IMG/VR virus record: IMGVR_UViG_3300025098_000220
Span: 1-28,054 of that record
Direction: 5' to 3' (one strand)
DNA from: a virus
DNA: 28,054 nucleotides
A program made the translations under genes and the position numbers. Below are positions 11,304 to 19,234 of the stretch, in pieces. The notes under the pieces are model-generated. The model saw only the letters and a list, made by a program, of their open reading frames with translations. It was not told the origin of the DNA and did not search any database. Position 1 is the first letter of the stretch; each line of letters begins with the position of its first letter.

Positions 11304-11445
11304 ATACATTCAAAACAATAGAAAAGGCAACAAAGTTGCCACCATGTGCCGAGTATGCGGCAATAAATTATACTCACCAATTGAAATACAAAATGAGATG
11401 CATGATGCATGCAACAAAGATAACACTAAAATATATATGATGTGA
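11284..11445 (+). CDS. 53-aa zinc-finger microprotein
   Basis: It starts MKEKNPEYIQNNRKGNK at 11284, inside the end of the previous gene. CRVCG (residues 21-25... by count near the middle) and a later H-x2-C (MHDACN) fit one C-C-H-C zinc site. A shorter start at the ATG just before CRVC (11344) is possible. Confidence 0.6.
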   Translation: MKEKNPEYIQNNRKGNKVATMCRVCGNKLYSPIEIQNEMHDACNKDNTKIYMM

Positions 11446-11450
11446 AAATT

Positions 11451-12602
11451 ATGAATGTAAATATACGAATTAACAAAATAGACGATAGCAACGACTTTTT
11501 CTATACCCATATTGAATCGGATATTCTAGAATGGAATAGGCCTTCAATGCTTAACGGTTTCCTAACCATTGGTAGGGGAAATCCTCGTGCGAAAGACCCC
11601 GCCCATGATGGAATCAAAAGAGAATTCTTGTCAATTTTTGCGAAGAGAACAAAACGATATCACCGATATAGAATCCCAAAGAGTTTTTCCACCTCCTTTA
11701 AAATAAAGGACTTGGCTATTTTTATACAAAAGAAAAATGGACGACATGCAGTGAATGGTGTCTATGTTTCTTTAGATAACATGTGCGATGTTTTGGCAAG
11801 AGTTTTGTATAGGAGTTGCTTTACTGATGATGTTGCTACTTTGAATAAAGTCCTTTGGAAGTTTTTACAAATACCTGAAAATGTAGCATATGCTATGGAA
11901 AACCGTGTTCCTTATTTCTTTTACTCGGAATATCAACGCCACGATGTTCGTCTAAATGTTCAAAGAATAGACCATTCCACTGTTGCTATTGAGATTAGCG
12001 ACGGTATTTGGGGAGAAATGTCTTTTAAAGAATTAGATAAATATTGTAATTTTTATGTTCATTCTAAGAAGAGAGGTTCTTGGCCCTTCACCTCGCCAAA
12101 GAACCTATTCACCAAGTTGGTAGGAAGAGAACCTTCCGGTGCAGAATTAAATTTAATGATTGCTTTTCTTCAACAGAATAGAAAACAAGATATTGTGGAA
12201 AAGAAAGCATACCAACTCATAAGTGAGATGGTGGAACAGAGGCCTGAGAGATTATTTCCTGTTTGGACTGAAGATAATAAACTCTCTAGGCTTTTTGTTA
12301 GAGGTAATCATTACGACTGGTTGCTATCCAGCAAAAGATTGAAGGCTAGCGGAACACAAGATGTTCAGACTTTTGTCTATCAACCACAAGAAGGAAAGGA
12401 TGCATGGAAAGGCCCAATTTGCATTGATAATGCAAACAATGATTCTTCTATTGGCGACCAATTTGCCGCAAGAGCGATGGCTCTTTTGAATGATAATATG
12501 ACTCTAACAATGGTTAGCACAATCAACTCTTACATTAGAAGTGAACCAAATATAAATAGGGCGGATATGAATGAAGAAATGCGAAGAATGCGGCTTAAAT
12601 GA
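11451..12602 (+). CDS. Unknown 383-aa protein upstream of TFB
   Basis: It starts MNVNIRINKIDDSNDFFYTH at 11451 (an in-frame GTG at 11442 is close by); no strong ribosome binding site is seen. The central segment SPKNLFTKLVGREPSGAELN then AFLQQNRKQDIVEKKA recalls a domain of large phage proteins of unknown function, from memory only. The C-terminus overlaps the TFB gene by 32 nt, so the pair is co-expressed. There are no ATPase or metal motifs. It could be a partner of TFB, or simply adjacent. Confidence 0.7.
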   Translation: MNVNIRINKIDDSNDFFYTHIESDILEWNRPSMLNGFLTIGRGNPRAKDPAHDGIKREFLSIFAKRTKRYHRYRIPKSFSTSFKIKDLAIFIQKKNGRHAVNGVYVSLDNMCDVLARVLYRSCFTDDVATLNKVLWKFLQIPENVAYAMENRVPYFFYSEYQRHDVRLNVQRIDHSTVAIEISDGIWGEMSFKELDKYCNFYVHSKKRGSWPFTSPKNLFTKLVGREPSGAELNLMIAFLQQNRKQDIVEKKAYQLISEMVEQRPERLFPVWTEDNKLSRLFVRGNHYDWLLSSKRLKASGTQDVQTFVYQPQEGKDAWKGPICIDNANNDSSIGDQFAARAMALLNDNMTLTMVSTINSYIRSEPNINRADMNEEMRRMRLK

Positions 12603-13437
12603 TAGTAGTTTTGATGAAAATATGGGAGAACACATCTGTAATGGGTGTGGGCTTGTCATTATAACTGAAATGTTTGAAGAGACTGTTCATATTTTGAACA
12701 GTGCTGGTGAAAATATTCACTCTGCTGATAGGGGCCACTTAGGTTCTGTTATTACAGGAGAGGGTTCTTATAAGTTAAACCGGTTCAAGAGAGGAGTTAT
12801 TCCCCAAAACATTCAACAAGGGTTGCTACACTGCAACATGGTTTTGGCAAACTTCTCACCTTCACAATCTTCTAAAGAGAGAGTGGAAAAAATATACATG
12901 GAAGCATATCGTAAAGGCATCTTTGGGAAATTTTCTTTTGAAGATAGGGCGACGGCGGTAGTGTTCTATGCTCTCAAGGAGAGAGGGACACCAATACCTC
13001 TCAAAAAGGTCATGGAGGAGTTTGAAGTGAACCCAAAAAGGGTCCGTAAAATAGTCAAAAAATTAAACGGGCTTTATCGCAATCGGATTAATTTTACGGA
13101 AATTAATCCTGCTTATCAGTTAGAATATCATGTCTTGCAGATTACCAAAGACAGGACATATCTCCAACAATGCTTACAGGTATTGGCTCGTTTTGAAAAC
13201 ATAGTGAGTAATAGTAATTTTACAAAAAGCAAATCCTACTATGCTTCTATCTGTTGGATTACATCTAATGTTTTCCTGAGGAGTGAACCGACTCGTAAGC
13301 AAATTTGTGAAGCATGTGAGTATCATCATAGTTGTGTCTATGAGCAGACGAAATCCCTTTTAGCCTTGATTGGGAAAACTTCGGTTAAAGAATTAAGAGG
13401 CAAAGATGTAAATAAAATAGGTGAAACAAATGTTTGA
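12571..13437 (+). CDS. tfb: Transcription factor B (TFB/TFIIB) homologue
   Basis: The 288-aa protein has the TFB layout: zinc ribbon with C4, C7, C23, C26 (MKKCEECG ... ICNGCG), then a B-finger/linker region (SADRGHLGSVITGEG), then two cyclin-like repeats (about 85-180: SKERVEKIYMEAYRKGIFG; about 185-285: YASICWITSNVFLRSEPTRK). TFB joins TBP-bound TATA promoters to archaeal RNA polymerase. A virus-encoded TFB could redirect the host polymerase to viral promoters such as TAGCGGGCTTTAWAT. It overlaps the preceding gene by 32 nt and the next by 8 nt. Confidence 0.88.
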   Translation: MKKCEECGLNDSSFDENMGEHICNGCGLVIITEMFEETVHILNSAGENIHSADRGHLGSVITGEGSYKLNRFKRGVIPQNIQQGLLHCNMVLANFSPSQSSKERVEKIYMEAYRKGIFGKFSFEDRATAVVFYALKERGTPIPLKKVMEEFEVNPKRVRKIVKKLNGLYRNRINFTEINPAYQLEYHVLQITKDRTYLQQCLQVLARFENIVSNSNFTKSKSYYASICWITSNVFLRSEPTRKQICEACEYHHSCVYEQTKSLLALIGKTSVKELRGKDVNKIGETNV

Positions 13438-13753
13438 AAAAGAATGGAATAAATTAGCAAAGACGATTTACACCAATGCGGTGAATCATGGTTTTTGGAA
13501 GGAAGAGAGAAATGATGGTGAAGCAATTTCACTGATGCATTCGGAGTTATCCGAAGCACTTGAGGCTATGCGAAACGATAACCCTTCTTCGAATAAAATC
13601 ATTGAATTTAACAGCGTTGAAGAAGAATTAGCAGATGTAGTCATTCGCATAATGGATTATGCTTTTGGAAAGGACTTAGATGTAGCGGGTGCGATTCTCG
13701 CTAAGATTGAATACAATAAAAGCCGTGAGTTTATGCATGGCAAATCGTTTTAA
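13430..13753 (+). CDS. MazG-like NTP pyrophosphohydrolase
   Basis: The 107-aa protein begins MFEKEWNKLAKTIYTNAVNH. The metal-binding pattern of the MazG/dUTPase alpha-helical superfamily is present: HSELSEALEAMR (E39, E42) and EEELADVVIRIMDYA (E66, D69). These enzymes hydrolyse nucleoside triphosphates to monophosphates, controlling nucleotide pools or (p)ppGpp in phages. The start at 13430 follows AATAGGTGA; the in-frame GTG at 13421 is inside that site. Confidence 0.85.
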   Translation: MFEKEWNKLAKTIYTNAVNHGFWKEERNDGEAISLMHSELSEALEAMRNDNPSSNKIIEFNSVEEELADVVIRIMDYAFGKDLDVAGAILAKIEYNKSREFMHGKSF

Positions 13754-13765
13754 GGAGGAATAAAT

Positions 13766-14518
13766 ATGAGCAAAACAGTTAAAGATATGAAATGTGGTTT
13801 TTGTGGTGCTATTGGACACACCGCTAGAACCTGCGAAGAAAAGAAAAAGCAAGCAATTAAAGACGAAAGAAAAGCCAGAAGAAAACAGGCTAAAAAATAC
13901 TACTATTCCGATTCTAAAAGCCTTGCACCTCTTCTCGAAAAATTAACAGAAGAAGGAAAAACCGCATTATTGAATAATGGTTTTATGCGTAGCGCACACT
14001 TTTTGGTTCAAACAAAACCCGAAACTGCCATTCAAGAACTACTGGTTGAACCCATGATTGAGACTACCTCTACAAGAGCGAAAAGCGAAGGCCGTAGGGT
14101 TGAATTTAGTAGAGAGCCTCATTTTAAAACAGTGGATAACAAAAACAAGTATTTGGATTATTTACTCACTGTTTCTTTCAAGGGACACAAAACACCTATC
14201 AAGTGGCTAATTGAAGCAGAAGCACCCAATCAAACTCATAAGGGTATTGAGCAGGTAGAAGATTTTTTGGCTTCCGTCCCTAATGTGAATGAGTATCGTT
14301 TTATTGTGACGGACGGCTATTGGTATCATTTCTGCCTTCCTACTATTGATAGTGCCTTAGAGTGGACAAGCATCACTCTTGACGATAATAGTTTTTGGCT
14401 GGACAATAAAGTGAGTGCTATGTTTTTGGATATTAAAGCACTAGACAACATGAAACATTTAGCACTATGGGGAACTATCATAGGTGCGGCACTGGTATGG
14501 AACTACCTCTTAGTTTAA
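13766..14518 (+). CDS. 250-aa protein with CCHC zinc knuckle and C-terminal membrane segment
   Basis: CGFCGAIGHTARTC (residues 10-23) is a retroviral-type CCHC zinc knuckle, usually single-strand nucleic-acid binding. It is followed by a very basic stretch (KDERKARRKQAKKYYY). The middle is alpha/beta (KNKYLDYLLTVSFKG; KWLIEAEAP) and could be a degenerate nuclease-like core, but I cannot place it. The last 20 residues (HLALWGTIIGAALVWNYLLV) form one hydrophobic helix. The leader AAGGAGGAATAAATATGA is identical to those before 14531 and nearly identical before 14806. Confidence 0.7.
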   Translation: MSKTVKDMKCGFCGAIGHTARTCEEKKKQAIKDERKARRKQAKKYYYSDSKSLAPLLEKLTEEGKTALLNNGFMRSAHFLVQTKPETAIQELLVEPMIETTSTRAKSEGRRVEFSREPHFKTVDNKNKYLDYLLTVSFKGHKTPIKWLIEAEAPNQTHKGIEQVEDFLASVPNVNEYRFIVTDGYWYHFCLPTIDSALEWTSITLDDNSFWLDNKVSAMFLDIKALDNMKHLALWGTIIGAALVWNYLLV

Positions 14519-14530
14519 GGAGGAATAAAT

Positions 14531-14803
14531 ATGAAAAAAGAATTAAAAAATTATTGTGCGTTTTGTGATGAGGTTATGCAAGACTATGAATCAAACAACC
14601 CCGACCCTTTCATTTTTGAGAGCGACTATGATAGGGTCTGTAGGGATTGTGATAATCTAGTTATTGCCACAAGGATGCTATGCACGACAGAGGAACAAGT
14701 CAGTTTTATTCAAAACTTATTGATGATGAGTTTTAGCCTCAAAAAGGCTAGAAAGAAATCAATGGAGATATTTGAAGAAATGAATAAACAAAAGGAGGAA
14801 TAA
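14531..14803 (+). CDS. 90-aa zinc-binding protein before the E1-like gene
   Basis: CAFC (residues 9-12) and CRDC (about 37-40) form a treble-clef or zinc-ribbon-like pair around an acidic loop, followed by a helical C-terminus (LLMMSFSLKKARKKSMEIF). It lies 2 nt before the E1-like gene, under the same leader sequence. A RING-like or adaptor role in the ubiquitin-like pathway is conceivable, but four Cys only allow one zinc, so it is not a classical RING. Confidence 0.7.
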   Translation: MKKELKNYCAFCDEVMQDYESNNPDPFIFESDYDRVCRDCDNLVIATRMLCTTEEQVSFIQNLLMMSFSLKKARKKSMEIFEEMNKQKEE

Positions 14804-14805
14804 AT

Positions 14806-15366
14806 ATGAAAAGAAAAATATTGATAATTGGAGCAGGTGGAATTGGGAGTTTTCTAATTCCAATTTTACACAGAGCAGGATTGTATGACATTTCAGTTTC
14901 CGACCCAGATAAGGTGGAGCAAAAGAACCTGTCGTATCAAAACTTTAGGAAAGGTCATGTTGGGCAAAATAAAGCAAGTGTGATGCGAGACGAATATGGT
15001 TCTGTCAATCATTCAAGCCCATACCCAATTCTTGCAGAATCGCAAATGAAAGGGTATGATTTGGTTATTTGTTGTGTTGATAACATTGGGTTGCGACGAA
15101 CCCTTTACAACACAAGCATTAAATGGTTAGACTTGCGGGCGCAAGGTAGGAACGCCGCACTTGTGAGTCATAAAGCAGACCCGAAGATGTATGATATGCT
15201 TTTAGCCGGAGAAGAAGGTTCTTTCAGTTGTCAAGGAGATTCATGGGATGGAACAAATAAGGGTGTTCATTATATGCAAGTCGCAATTGCTGGATTGGGC
15301 GCACAATGGATTCAACGCTGGTTTAACGGCGAAGAAGTTAGAGAATATATGGTGGTGAATGTATGA
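14806..15366 (+). CDS. E1-like ThiF/MoeB-family adenylating enzyme, minimal 186 aa
   Basis: The Rossmann ATP-binding motif GAGGIGSF (residues 9-16), then SDPDKVEQKNLSYQNF (32-47, matching DxDxVxxxNLxxQ), VGQNKA (52-57) and DLVICCVDNIGLRR (85-98, the conserved D-N and Arg) identify an E1-type adenylation domain. It is shorter than MoeB/ThiF (about 250 aa), with no CxxC zinc motif. C142 in GSFSCQGDSWDG lies where an E1 catalytic or thiol-accepting Cys could sit; C89 and C90 are other candidates. It would adenylate the GG end of a ubiquitin-like protein, the 10288 product being the visible candidate. The ATGA overlap with 15363 leads to the JAMM gene. Confidence 0.85.
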   Translation: MKRKILIIGAGGIGSFLIPILHRAGLYDISVSDPDKVEQKNLSYQNFRKGHVGQNKASVMRDEYGSVNHSSPYPILAESQMKGYDLVICCVDNIGLRRTLYNTSIKWLDLRAQGRNAALVSHKADPKMYDMLLAGEEGSFSCQGDSWDGTNKGVHYMQVAIAGLGAQWIQRWFNGEEVREYMVVNV

Positions 15367-15857
15367 GCCGAGGAATAAAATGGACAAAAGAAGAAGAAGA
15401 ATATTTGTTAAAGTTGGAATACTCATCAGAGTTTGATTCAATTGCTAATAAGATTGAAGAAATTTCTGGGAATAGGCGTTCTGCACATGCTACAAAAATG
15501 AAGTGGAAGAAACTTCAAGAAACACTCGTAAAAGAAATCAAAACCTCGATTTATTCATCGGGTTGGGATGAAGAGAATGATTTCTTTTTGTTGGTTAATT
15601 TCTATGAAATGAGCATTGATGAAGTGCGTTCATGGTTTGGTTGTAGTTATGCTGAATGTGCTGGTCGTCTTGAGAAATTGTTTGATAGCACACAACTGTC
15701 TCACATAGAGTTGGTTAAGAAGGCCGCTATGACTGTCCGAGAACGAAAGGAACCCTACACGCCACGGCTTGCCTCAAGCCGCAAGGAGAAGCGTATTATC
15801 GCCAAAATAAACAAACTCCACGACAAACTCATGCACCTCCGAGGTGGAGAAGAATGA
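15363..15857 (+). CDS. 164-aa Myb/SANT-like helix-turn-helix protein
   Basis: IKWTKEEEEYLLKLEYSSEF (residues 5-24) followed by IANKIEEISGNRRSAHATKMKW-type sequence matches the Myb/SANT pattern, with W in helix 1 and RxxxxxxxxxxW in the third helix. A second similar unit begins at SGWDEENDFFLLVNFYEMS, then YAECAGRLEKL. Two tandem domains suggest DNA binding, or protein binding as in SANT. The C-terminal basic helix ends in RGGEE. It lies between the E1-like and JAMM genes with 4-nt overlaps at both ends, so it may regulate or serve the same pathway. Confidence 0.6.
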   Translation: MSRGIKWTKEEEEYLLKLEYSSEFDSIANKIEEISGNRRSAHATKMKWKKLQETLVKEIKTSIYSSGWDEENDFFLLVNFYEMSIDEVRSWFGCSYAECAGRLEKLFDSTQLSHIELVKKAAMTVRERKEPYTPRLASSRKEKRIIAKINKLHDKLMHLRGGEE

Positions 15858-16513
15858 GCAAAAGCGGAGATTGGTATATTCGGGAGAACCCTGAAGATGA
15901 CGATTCGGGATATGATGAATGGTTGATGGAACAAGGCTATCAAGATTGGCTAAAAAATAATGAAAAGGTGAAAGATATGAATTTTGCAGAAAAAATGAAA
16001 GAAGAAAGAAAGAAAATTGTGGAGGCAAGGATTGAAGCATGTCGCTATGTTGAATCAGTGTGGAAAAATATTTGTAAGGAGAATCCTACTAGTGATGATA
16101 AGCATCATATTGTTTCTCTTCACGATGCCATTTGGCACGCTTCAATAAATATTCTTCCTGCTTTTGAGGTTCAAGCAGTTATTGATACGAATGATAGAAT
16201 TTTTGTTTCCACGGGAACATCAGGCTATGTTGATTATTTGACAATTGACCCTTCAACGCTTATTGGGATGAAACTGCCTATCAAGTGTTGGATTCACACT
16301 CACCCATTTGGGGCTGCTTACTTTAGCGGAACAGACTGGAGAACAGTCAATATTTGGGGAGACAACATGGAATGTGCATATGTCCTTGGTAGTGAAATGT
16401 CTAGCAAGGGACACTATGGTTTTTGGGATAAATACGATAAAAACCAATTAGAAATTTATGTAAATGGAGAACACACACAAACACAAAAACAGATAGGAAG
16501 TGAAGAAGAATGA
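15854..16513 (+). CDS. JAMM/JAB-domain metalloprotease (deubiquitinase-like)
   Basis: The JAMM zinc signature is exact: H148-x-H150, seven residues, S158, two residues, D161 (HTHPFGAAYFSGTD), with E105 upstream (AFEVQAVI) as candidate catalytic base. JAB peptidases cleave after ubiquitin-like GG ends or trim precursors. Here the likely substrate is the GG-HY protein at 10288. Residues 1-60 are an acidic, Trp-rich extension. An internal ATG at 15977 has its own AAAGGTGA site and could give a 178-aa form holding the whole peptidase. It ends GSEEE, those codons serving as the next ribosome binding site. Phage tail-assembly JAB proteins are an alternative context, but no tail genes or NlpC domain are seen. 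Confidence 0.82.
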   Translation: MSKSGDWYIRENPEDDDSGYDEWLMEQGYQDWLKNNEKVKDMNFAEKMKEERKKIVEARIEACRYVESVWKNICKENPTSDDKHHIVSLHDAIWHASINILPAFEVQAVIDTNDRIFVSTGTSGYVDYLTIDPSTLIGMKLPIKCWIHTHPFGAAYFSGTDWRTVNIWGDNMECAYVLGSEMSSKGHYGFWDKYDKNQLEIYVNGEHTQTQKQIGSEEE

Positions 16514-16821
16514 GAGAAAGAATTACATCAAGACAGACCTATAAATCAATTAAAAGCGGATTAGATACTGCTGCAAAGTATGGTGATAGACCTATGAATG
16601 ATGAGCAGCCACTAACAGTGAAGGAGAGAATACTTCGCCACCAAACTGCCCATCCCAAAGACCATAATAGAAAAAAGGAGAACCGTGGTGTTCAGTGGGC
16701 TAAGTCAAAGAAAACTCAACGGGATAAGAAATTAAACGAGTTTTACAAGACCCATGTTTATACATGGATTTCAAACTCTCGTCGTGGTTGGATTGCCGTT
16801 CCTACGGAGGAAGAAGAATGA
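16510..16821 (+). CDS. Unknown 103-aa basic protein
   Basis: It begins MRERITSRQTYKSIKSGLDT and is rich in Lys, Arg and His (HPKDHNRKKENRGVQWAKSK), with a Trp-rich end (YTWISNSRRGWIAVP) and EEEE tail. The composition suggests nucleic-acid binding or a disordered basic protein. It overlaps the JAMM gene and the GroES gene by ATGA. It has many lysines and is a possible, untested, modification target. Confidence 0.7.
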   Translation: MRERITSRQTYKSIKSGLDTAAKYGDRPMNDEQPLTVKERILRHQTAHPKDHNRKKENRGVQWAKSKKTQRDKKLNEFYKTHVYTWISNSRRGWIAVPTEEEE

Positions 16822-17033
16822 GGGCCATGAATAATTTTGTAATTGTTGAGCAAGAAGTCCAAAGTCATGGGATTATCACCATGAAAGAAAACAACTTGGG
16901 CAAAGTATTGTCTTGTTCTTGTGATGAAGAATTGGTTGGTAAAACCATTATTTTCTCTATGGAGAAAACTATTCAAGAATACGATGGTTTCAAATTTGTG
17001 CCTTATGAAATGGTTATGGCGGTGTTGGAATGA
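16818..17033 (+). CDS. groES: Short GroES-like co-chaperonin
   Basis: The 71-aa sequence follows the GroES strand order: NFVIVEQEVQSHGIITM, GKVLSCSC, LVGKTIIF, YDGFKFVPYEMVMAVLE. It is shorter than bacterial GroES (about 95 aa), and the mobile loop that contacts GroEL seems reduced to the SHGIIT region. The start at 16818 (MRAMNNFV) follows GGAGGAAGAAGA; an ATG at 16827 is also possible. It overlaps the GroEL gene by 4 nt, the classic groES-groEL order, which supports the call. Confidence 0.75.
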   Translation: MRAMNNFVIVEQEVQSHGIITMKENNLGKVLSCSCDEELVGKTIIFSMEKTIQEYDGFKFVPYEMVMAVLE

Positions 17034-18514
17034 TTATCAACGGAGAAGAAGTAAAGAGAAAATTGTTGCAAGGAATTAACTTGGTGGCAGACACTGTTCA
17101 ACCAACACTTGGTCCTCAAGCAAAGACTGTTATTTTACAAAATAACCCACCAATTGTCATTAATGATGGCGTGACGATTACGAAATACATTTCTCATAAG
17201 GACCCTTATGTTCAAATGGGTGTGCAATTGGTTCAAAATCTAGCAAGTAAAGCCCAAGAGGGGTCAGGAGATGGAACAACAACGGCATGTATTCTTGCGA
17301 GAATGCTTTGTAAGAAAATCTCTTCATTACCAGAAATGAATGCTCATCAGTTTTATGAAACTCTTGATTATTTGAAGGTAAAAATGCTTCAAGGCTTGGA
17401 CGAATTATCAATTAAAATTGAGGATGATGACATTCTCAATGTTGCTACAATTGCGGCAAACAACGACCCGAATCTTGGGGCGTTGATTCAAGCGGGAATT
17501 GAAGAGGTTGGTCGTGAAGGTGCTTTGACTGTTGAAGAATCGAAAACCCATATTACTGAATTAGTTGTGCGGGAAGGAATGCAGATTCCCGAAGGCTACA
17601 TTAGCCACTTGATGGCGAACCAGCCTAACGGTAAAACCGTATTTGAGAATCCTTTAGTGTTCATGTCAAACATGAAATTCCGAAACTTCAAGGATATTAT
17701 TGGTTTATTGGAATATGCTGCAAACCAAAGCAGACCTCTAGTTATTTTCTGTAAGGGAATGGATGGTTCAGCCTTGAATAATCTATTGGCTAACATTATC
17801 AACAAAACTGTGGAGTGTGCAGTTATTCTTGCCCCTAACTTTGGCGACCAACAATTGGATGAATTAGGAGATATTCAATGTTTGATGGGCGGTAAAGTGT
17901 TCACCGAAGAAAGCAAGGATAGTGCTTCACAGTTTGTCAAGAACGATTTAGCAGAATGCGAGAGAGTCATTATTTCAAAAGAAAGAACGGTTTTGATTGG
18001 CGGTAAAGGCAATACCCTTAACCGTATAGATTACTTGAAGGAACAAGTCAAATCAATGGAAGGTTTTGAAGCGGCTCGCCTCAAGTCCCGTATTGTTCGC
18101 CTTCGTGGAAAGGTCGCTACAATTAAGGTTGGTGCTTCTTCATCTATTGAAATGCTTGAGAAGAAAGAACGCCTTGACGATGCTTTGAATGCAACAAAAG
18201 CCGCTTTGGAAGAAGGTATTGTTGTTGGTGGAGGTCGTGCTTTGATGGAAGTTGCTCGGAGAATTGATGCCCCGAATTGGTTTAAGGATGCTATGACTGC
18301 TCCTTATGAAGCCCTCTTTGAGAACAGCAATTTGCCCCCTGTTCCACCCGAAGAATATCCGATGGGCTTTAATGCTTTAAGTGGTAAAATGGCTAACTTG
18401 GAAGAAGAAGGAGTATTTGACCCAGTGAAGGTGGCTAAAAATAGCCTTCTCGCTGCCATGTCAATTGCTCAGTTGTTCTATTCAACAGAAGTTGCCGTTT
18501 TAGTGGAGGATTAA
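17030..18514 (+). CDS. groEL: Group I chaperonin GroEL/Cpn60
   Basis: This 494-aa protein has the GroEL marks: TLGPQAKTV (26-34), NDGVTITK (45-52), the ATPase loop GDGTTTA (80-86, with D81), apical entry REGMQIPEGYIS, hinge and equatorial DALNATKAALEEGIVVGGG, and the ending STEVAVLVED. It lacks the Gly-Met tail and about 50 residues of a bacterial GroEL. Group I chaperonins are mainly bacterial; most archaea use group II thermosomes, so with the TFB and RFC genes this suggests transfer. The likely role is folding viral proteins with the adjacent GroES. Confidence 0.95.
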   Translation: MIINGEEVKRKLLQGINLVADTVQPTLGPQAKTVILQNNPPIVINDGVTITKYISHKDPYVQMGVQLVQNLASKAQEGSGDGTTTACILARMLCKKISSLPEMNAHQFYETLDYLKVKMLQGLDELSIKIEDDDILNVATIAANNDPNLGALIQAGIEEVGREGALTVEESKTHITELVVREGMQIPEGYISHLMANQPNGKTVFENPLVFMSNMKFRNFKDIIGLLEYAANQSRPLVIFCKGMDGSALNNLLANIINKTVECAVILAPNFGDQQLDELGDIQCLMGGKVFTEESKDSASQFVKNDLAECERVIISKERTVLIGGKGNTLNRIDYLKEQVKSMEGFEAARLKSRIVRLRGKVATIKVGASSSIEMLEKKERLDDALNATKAALEEGIVVGGGRALMEVARRIDAPNWFKDAMTAPYEALFENSNLPPVPPEEYPMGFNALSGKMANLEEEGVFDPVKVAKNSLLAAMSIAQLFYSTEVAVLVED

Positions 18515-18516
18515 AC

Positions 18517-18624
18517 ATGGATAAAGAGATTGTTAGAATAACTACTGTTTATTCGGACGGGACTATGTGTATTCTCATTAAAGAAGATGATGGTCGCTTG
18601 AGAGTTGAATGGAGGAAACGCTGA
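18517..18624 (+). CDS. 35-aa peptide after GroEL
   Basis: MDKEIVRITTVYSDGTMCIL begins 2 nt after the GroEL stop, with AGTGGAGGA before its ATG. It is probably a beta-rich fold (two strands and a turn), ending in WRKR. Its TGA shares one base with the ATG at 18624. No family is recognised. Confidence 0.65.
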   Translation: MDKEIVRITTVYSDGTMCILIKEDDGRLRVEWRKR

Positions 18625-19022
18625 TGAAAGAAAAAGCAATCACTGTTATTTTACCTGCTCCACATAAAGCGCAAATCAAATGCCCTATTTGTGATGGAAA
18701 TAAATGCCATGTCTGTAAAATGTCAGGCTCATTGAAAATTGATGTCGCTCCAAAAATCCCGATTCAAAGAGCGCACATCATCAAATATGTGGCAGACAAT
18801 ATTAGAACAGTTGCCTCGGAATTAACCAAAAAGTATGGCTTAACGCCAGAAGTGAACACCGTTGAAGTCCTTGAAGTAAATAACGGCCAATACGAAGTTG
18901 TTCAAATATCTTCTTTAGGAGGGGCTTGTTGGATTGTGAACAGGTTAGATGATTTAGATACTCCAAGGTATTTTACATCAAAGCAAGAACTTGACAAATT
19001 TAAACAGGGGTGGATGAATTGA
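18624..19022 (+). CDS. 132-aa protein with DnaJ-type Cys motif
   Basis: It begins MKEKAITVILPAPHKAQIK. CPICDGNKCHVCKMSG (near residues 20-35) resembles half of the CxxCxGxG zinc repeat of DnaJ. It is followed by an alpha/beta domain (YEVVQISSLGGACWIVNRL). The start at 18624 follows GGAGGAAACGC. A role near the chaperonin pair is possible, but there is no J domain. Its end overlaps the TTG start of the next gene. Confidence 0.7.
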   Translation: MKEKAITVILPAPHKAQIKCPICDGNKCHVCKMSGSLKIDVAPKIPIQRAHIIKYVADNIRTVASELTKKYGLTPEVNTVEVLEVNNGQYEVVQISSLGGACWIVNRLDDLDTPRYFTSKQELDKFKQGWMN

Positions 19023-19234
19023 CGAAATACAATTTAAATTCCGGAGAAGAATGGGAAATAGCATTCTCTTTTATTAGGAGCAAAGACCTATTGGAAGAGT
19101 TTGAGCGTTTTAGAAAAACACAACTGGACAGACACTTAGACCTGTTAATTGAAAGAGCCAAATCCCAACACCAAAATTCTATTGTGGAATTCAATGAAAT
19201 GATGGCTAAGTTGTTAGGTGATAAGGATGAGTGA
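19019..19234 (+). CDS. Unknown 71-aa helical protein, TTG start
   Basis: TTG at 19019 overlaps the previous stop (TTGA) and has GGGGTGGAT at proper distance; a GTG at 19010 is the alternative. The peptide is helical and charged (LLEEFERFRKTQLDRHLDLL), likely a short coiled coil. TTGA-coupled TTG starts recur at 23942 and 27386. The function is unknown. Confidence 0.65.
   Translation: MTKYNLNSGEEWEIAFSFIRSKDLLEEFERFRKTQLDRHLDLLIERAKSQHQNSIVEFNEMMAKLLGDKDE

Noticed and set aside
14531-14803. RING-type E3 ligase
   Set aside because: Only two CxxC pairs are present, enough for one zinc, not the cross-brace of a RING finger.
15854-16513. JAMM protein as phage tail-assembly (lambda K-like) protein
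   Set aside because: No NlpC/P60 domain and no tail genes nearby; the gene lies next to an E1-like enzyme instead.
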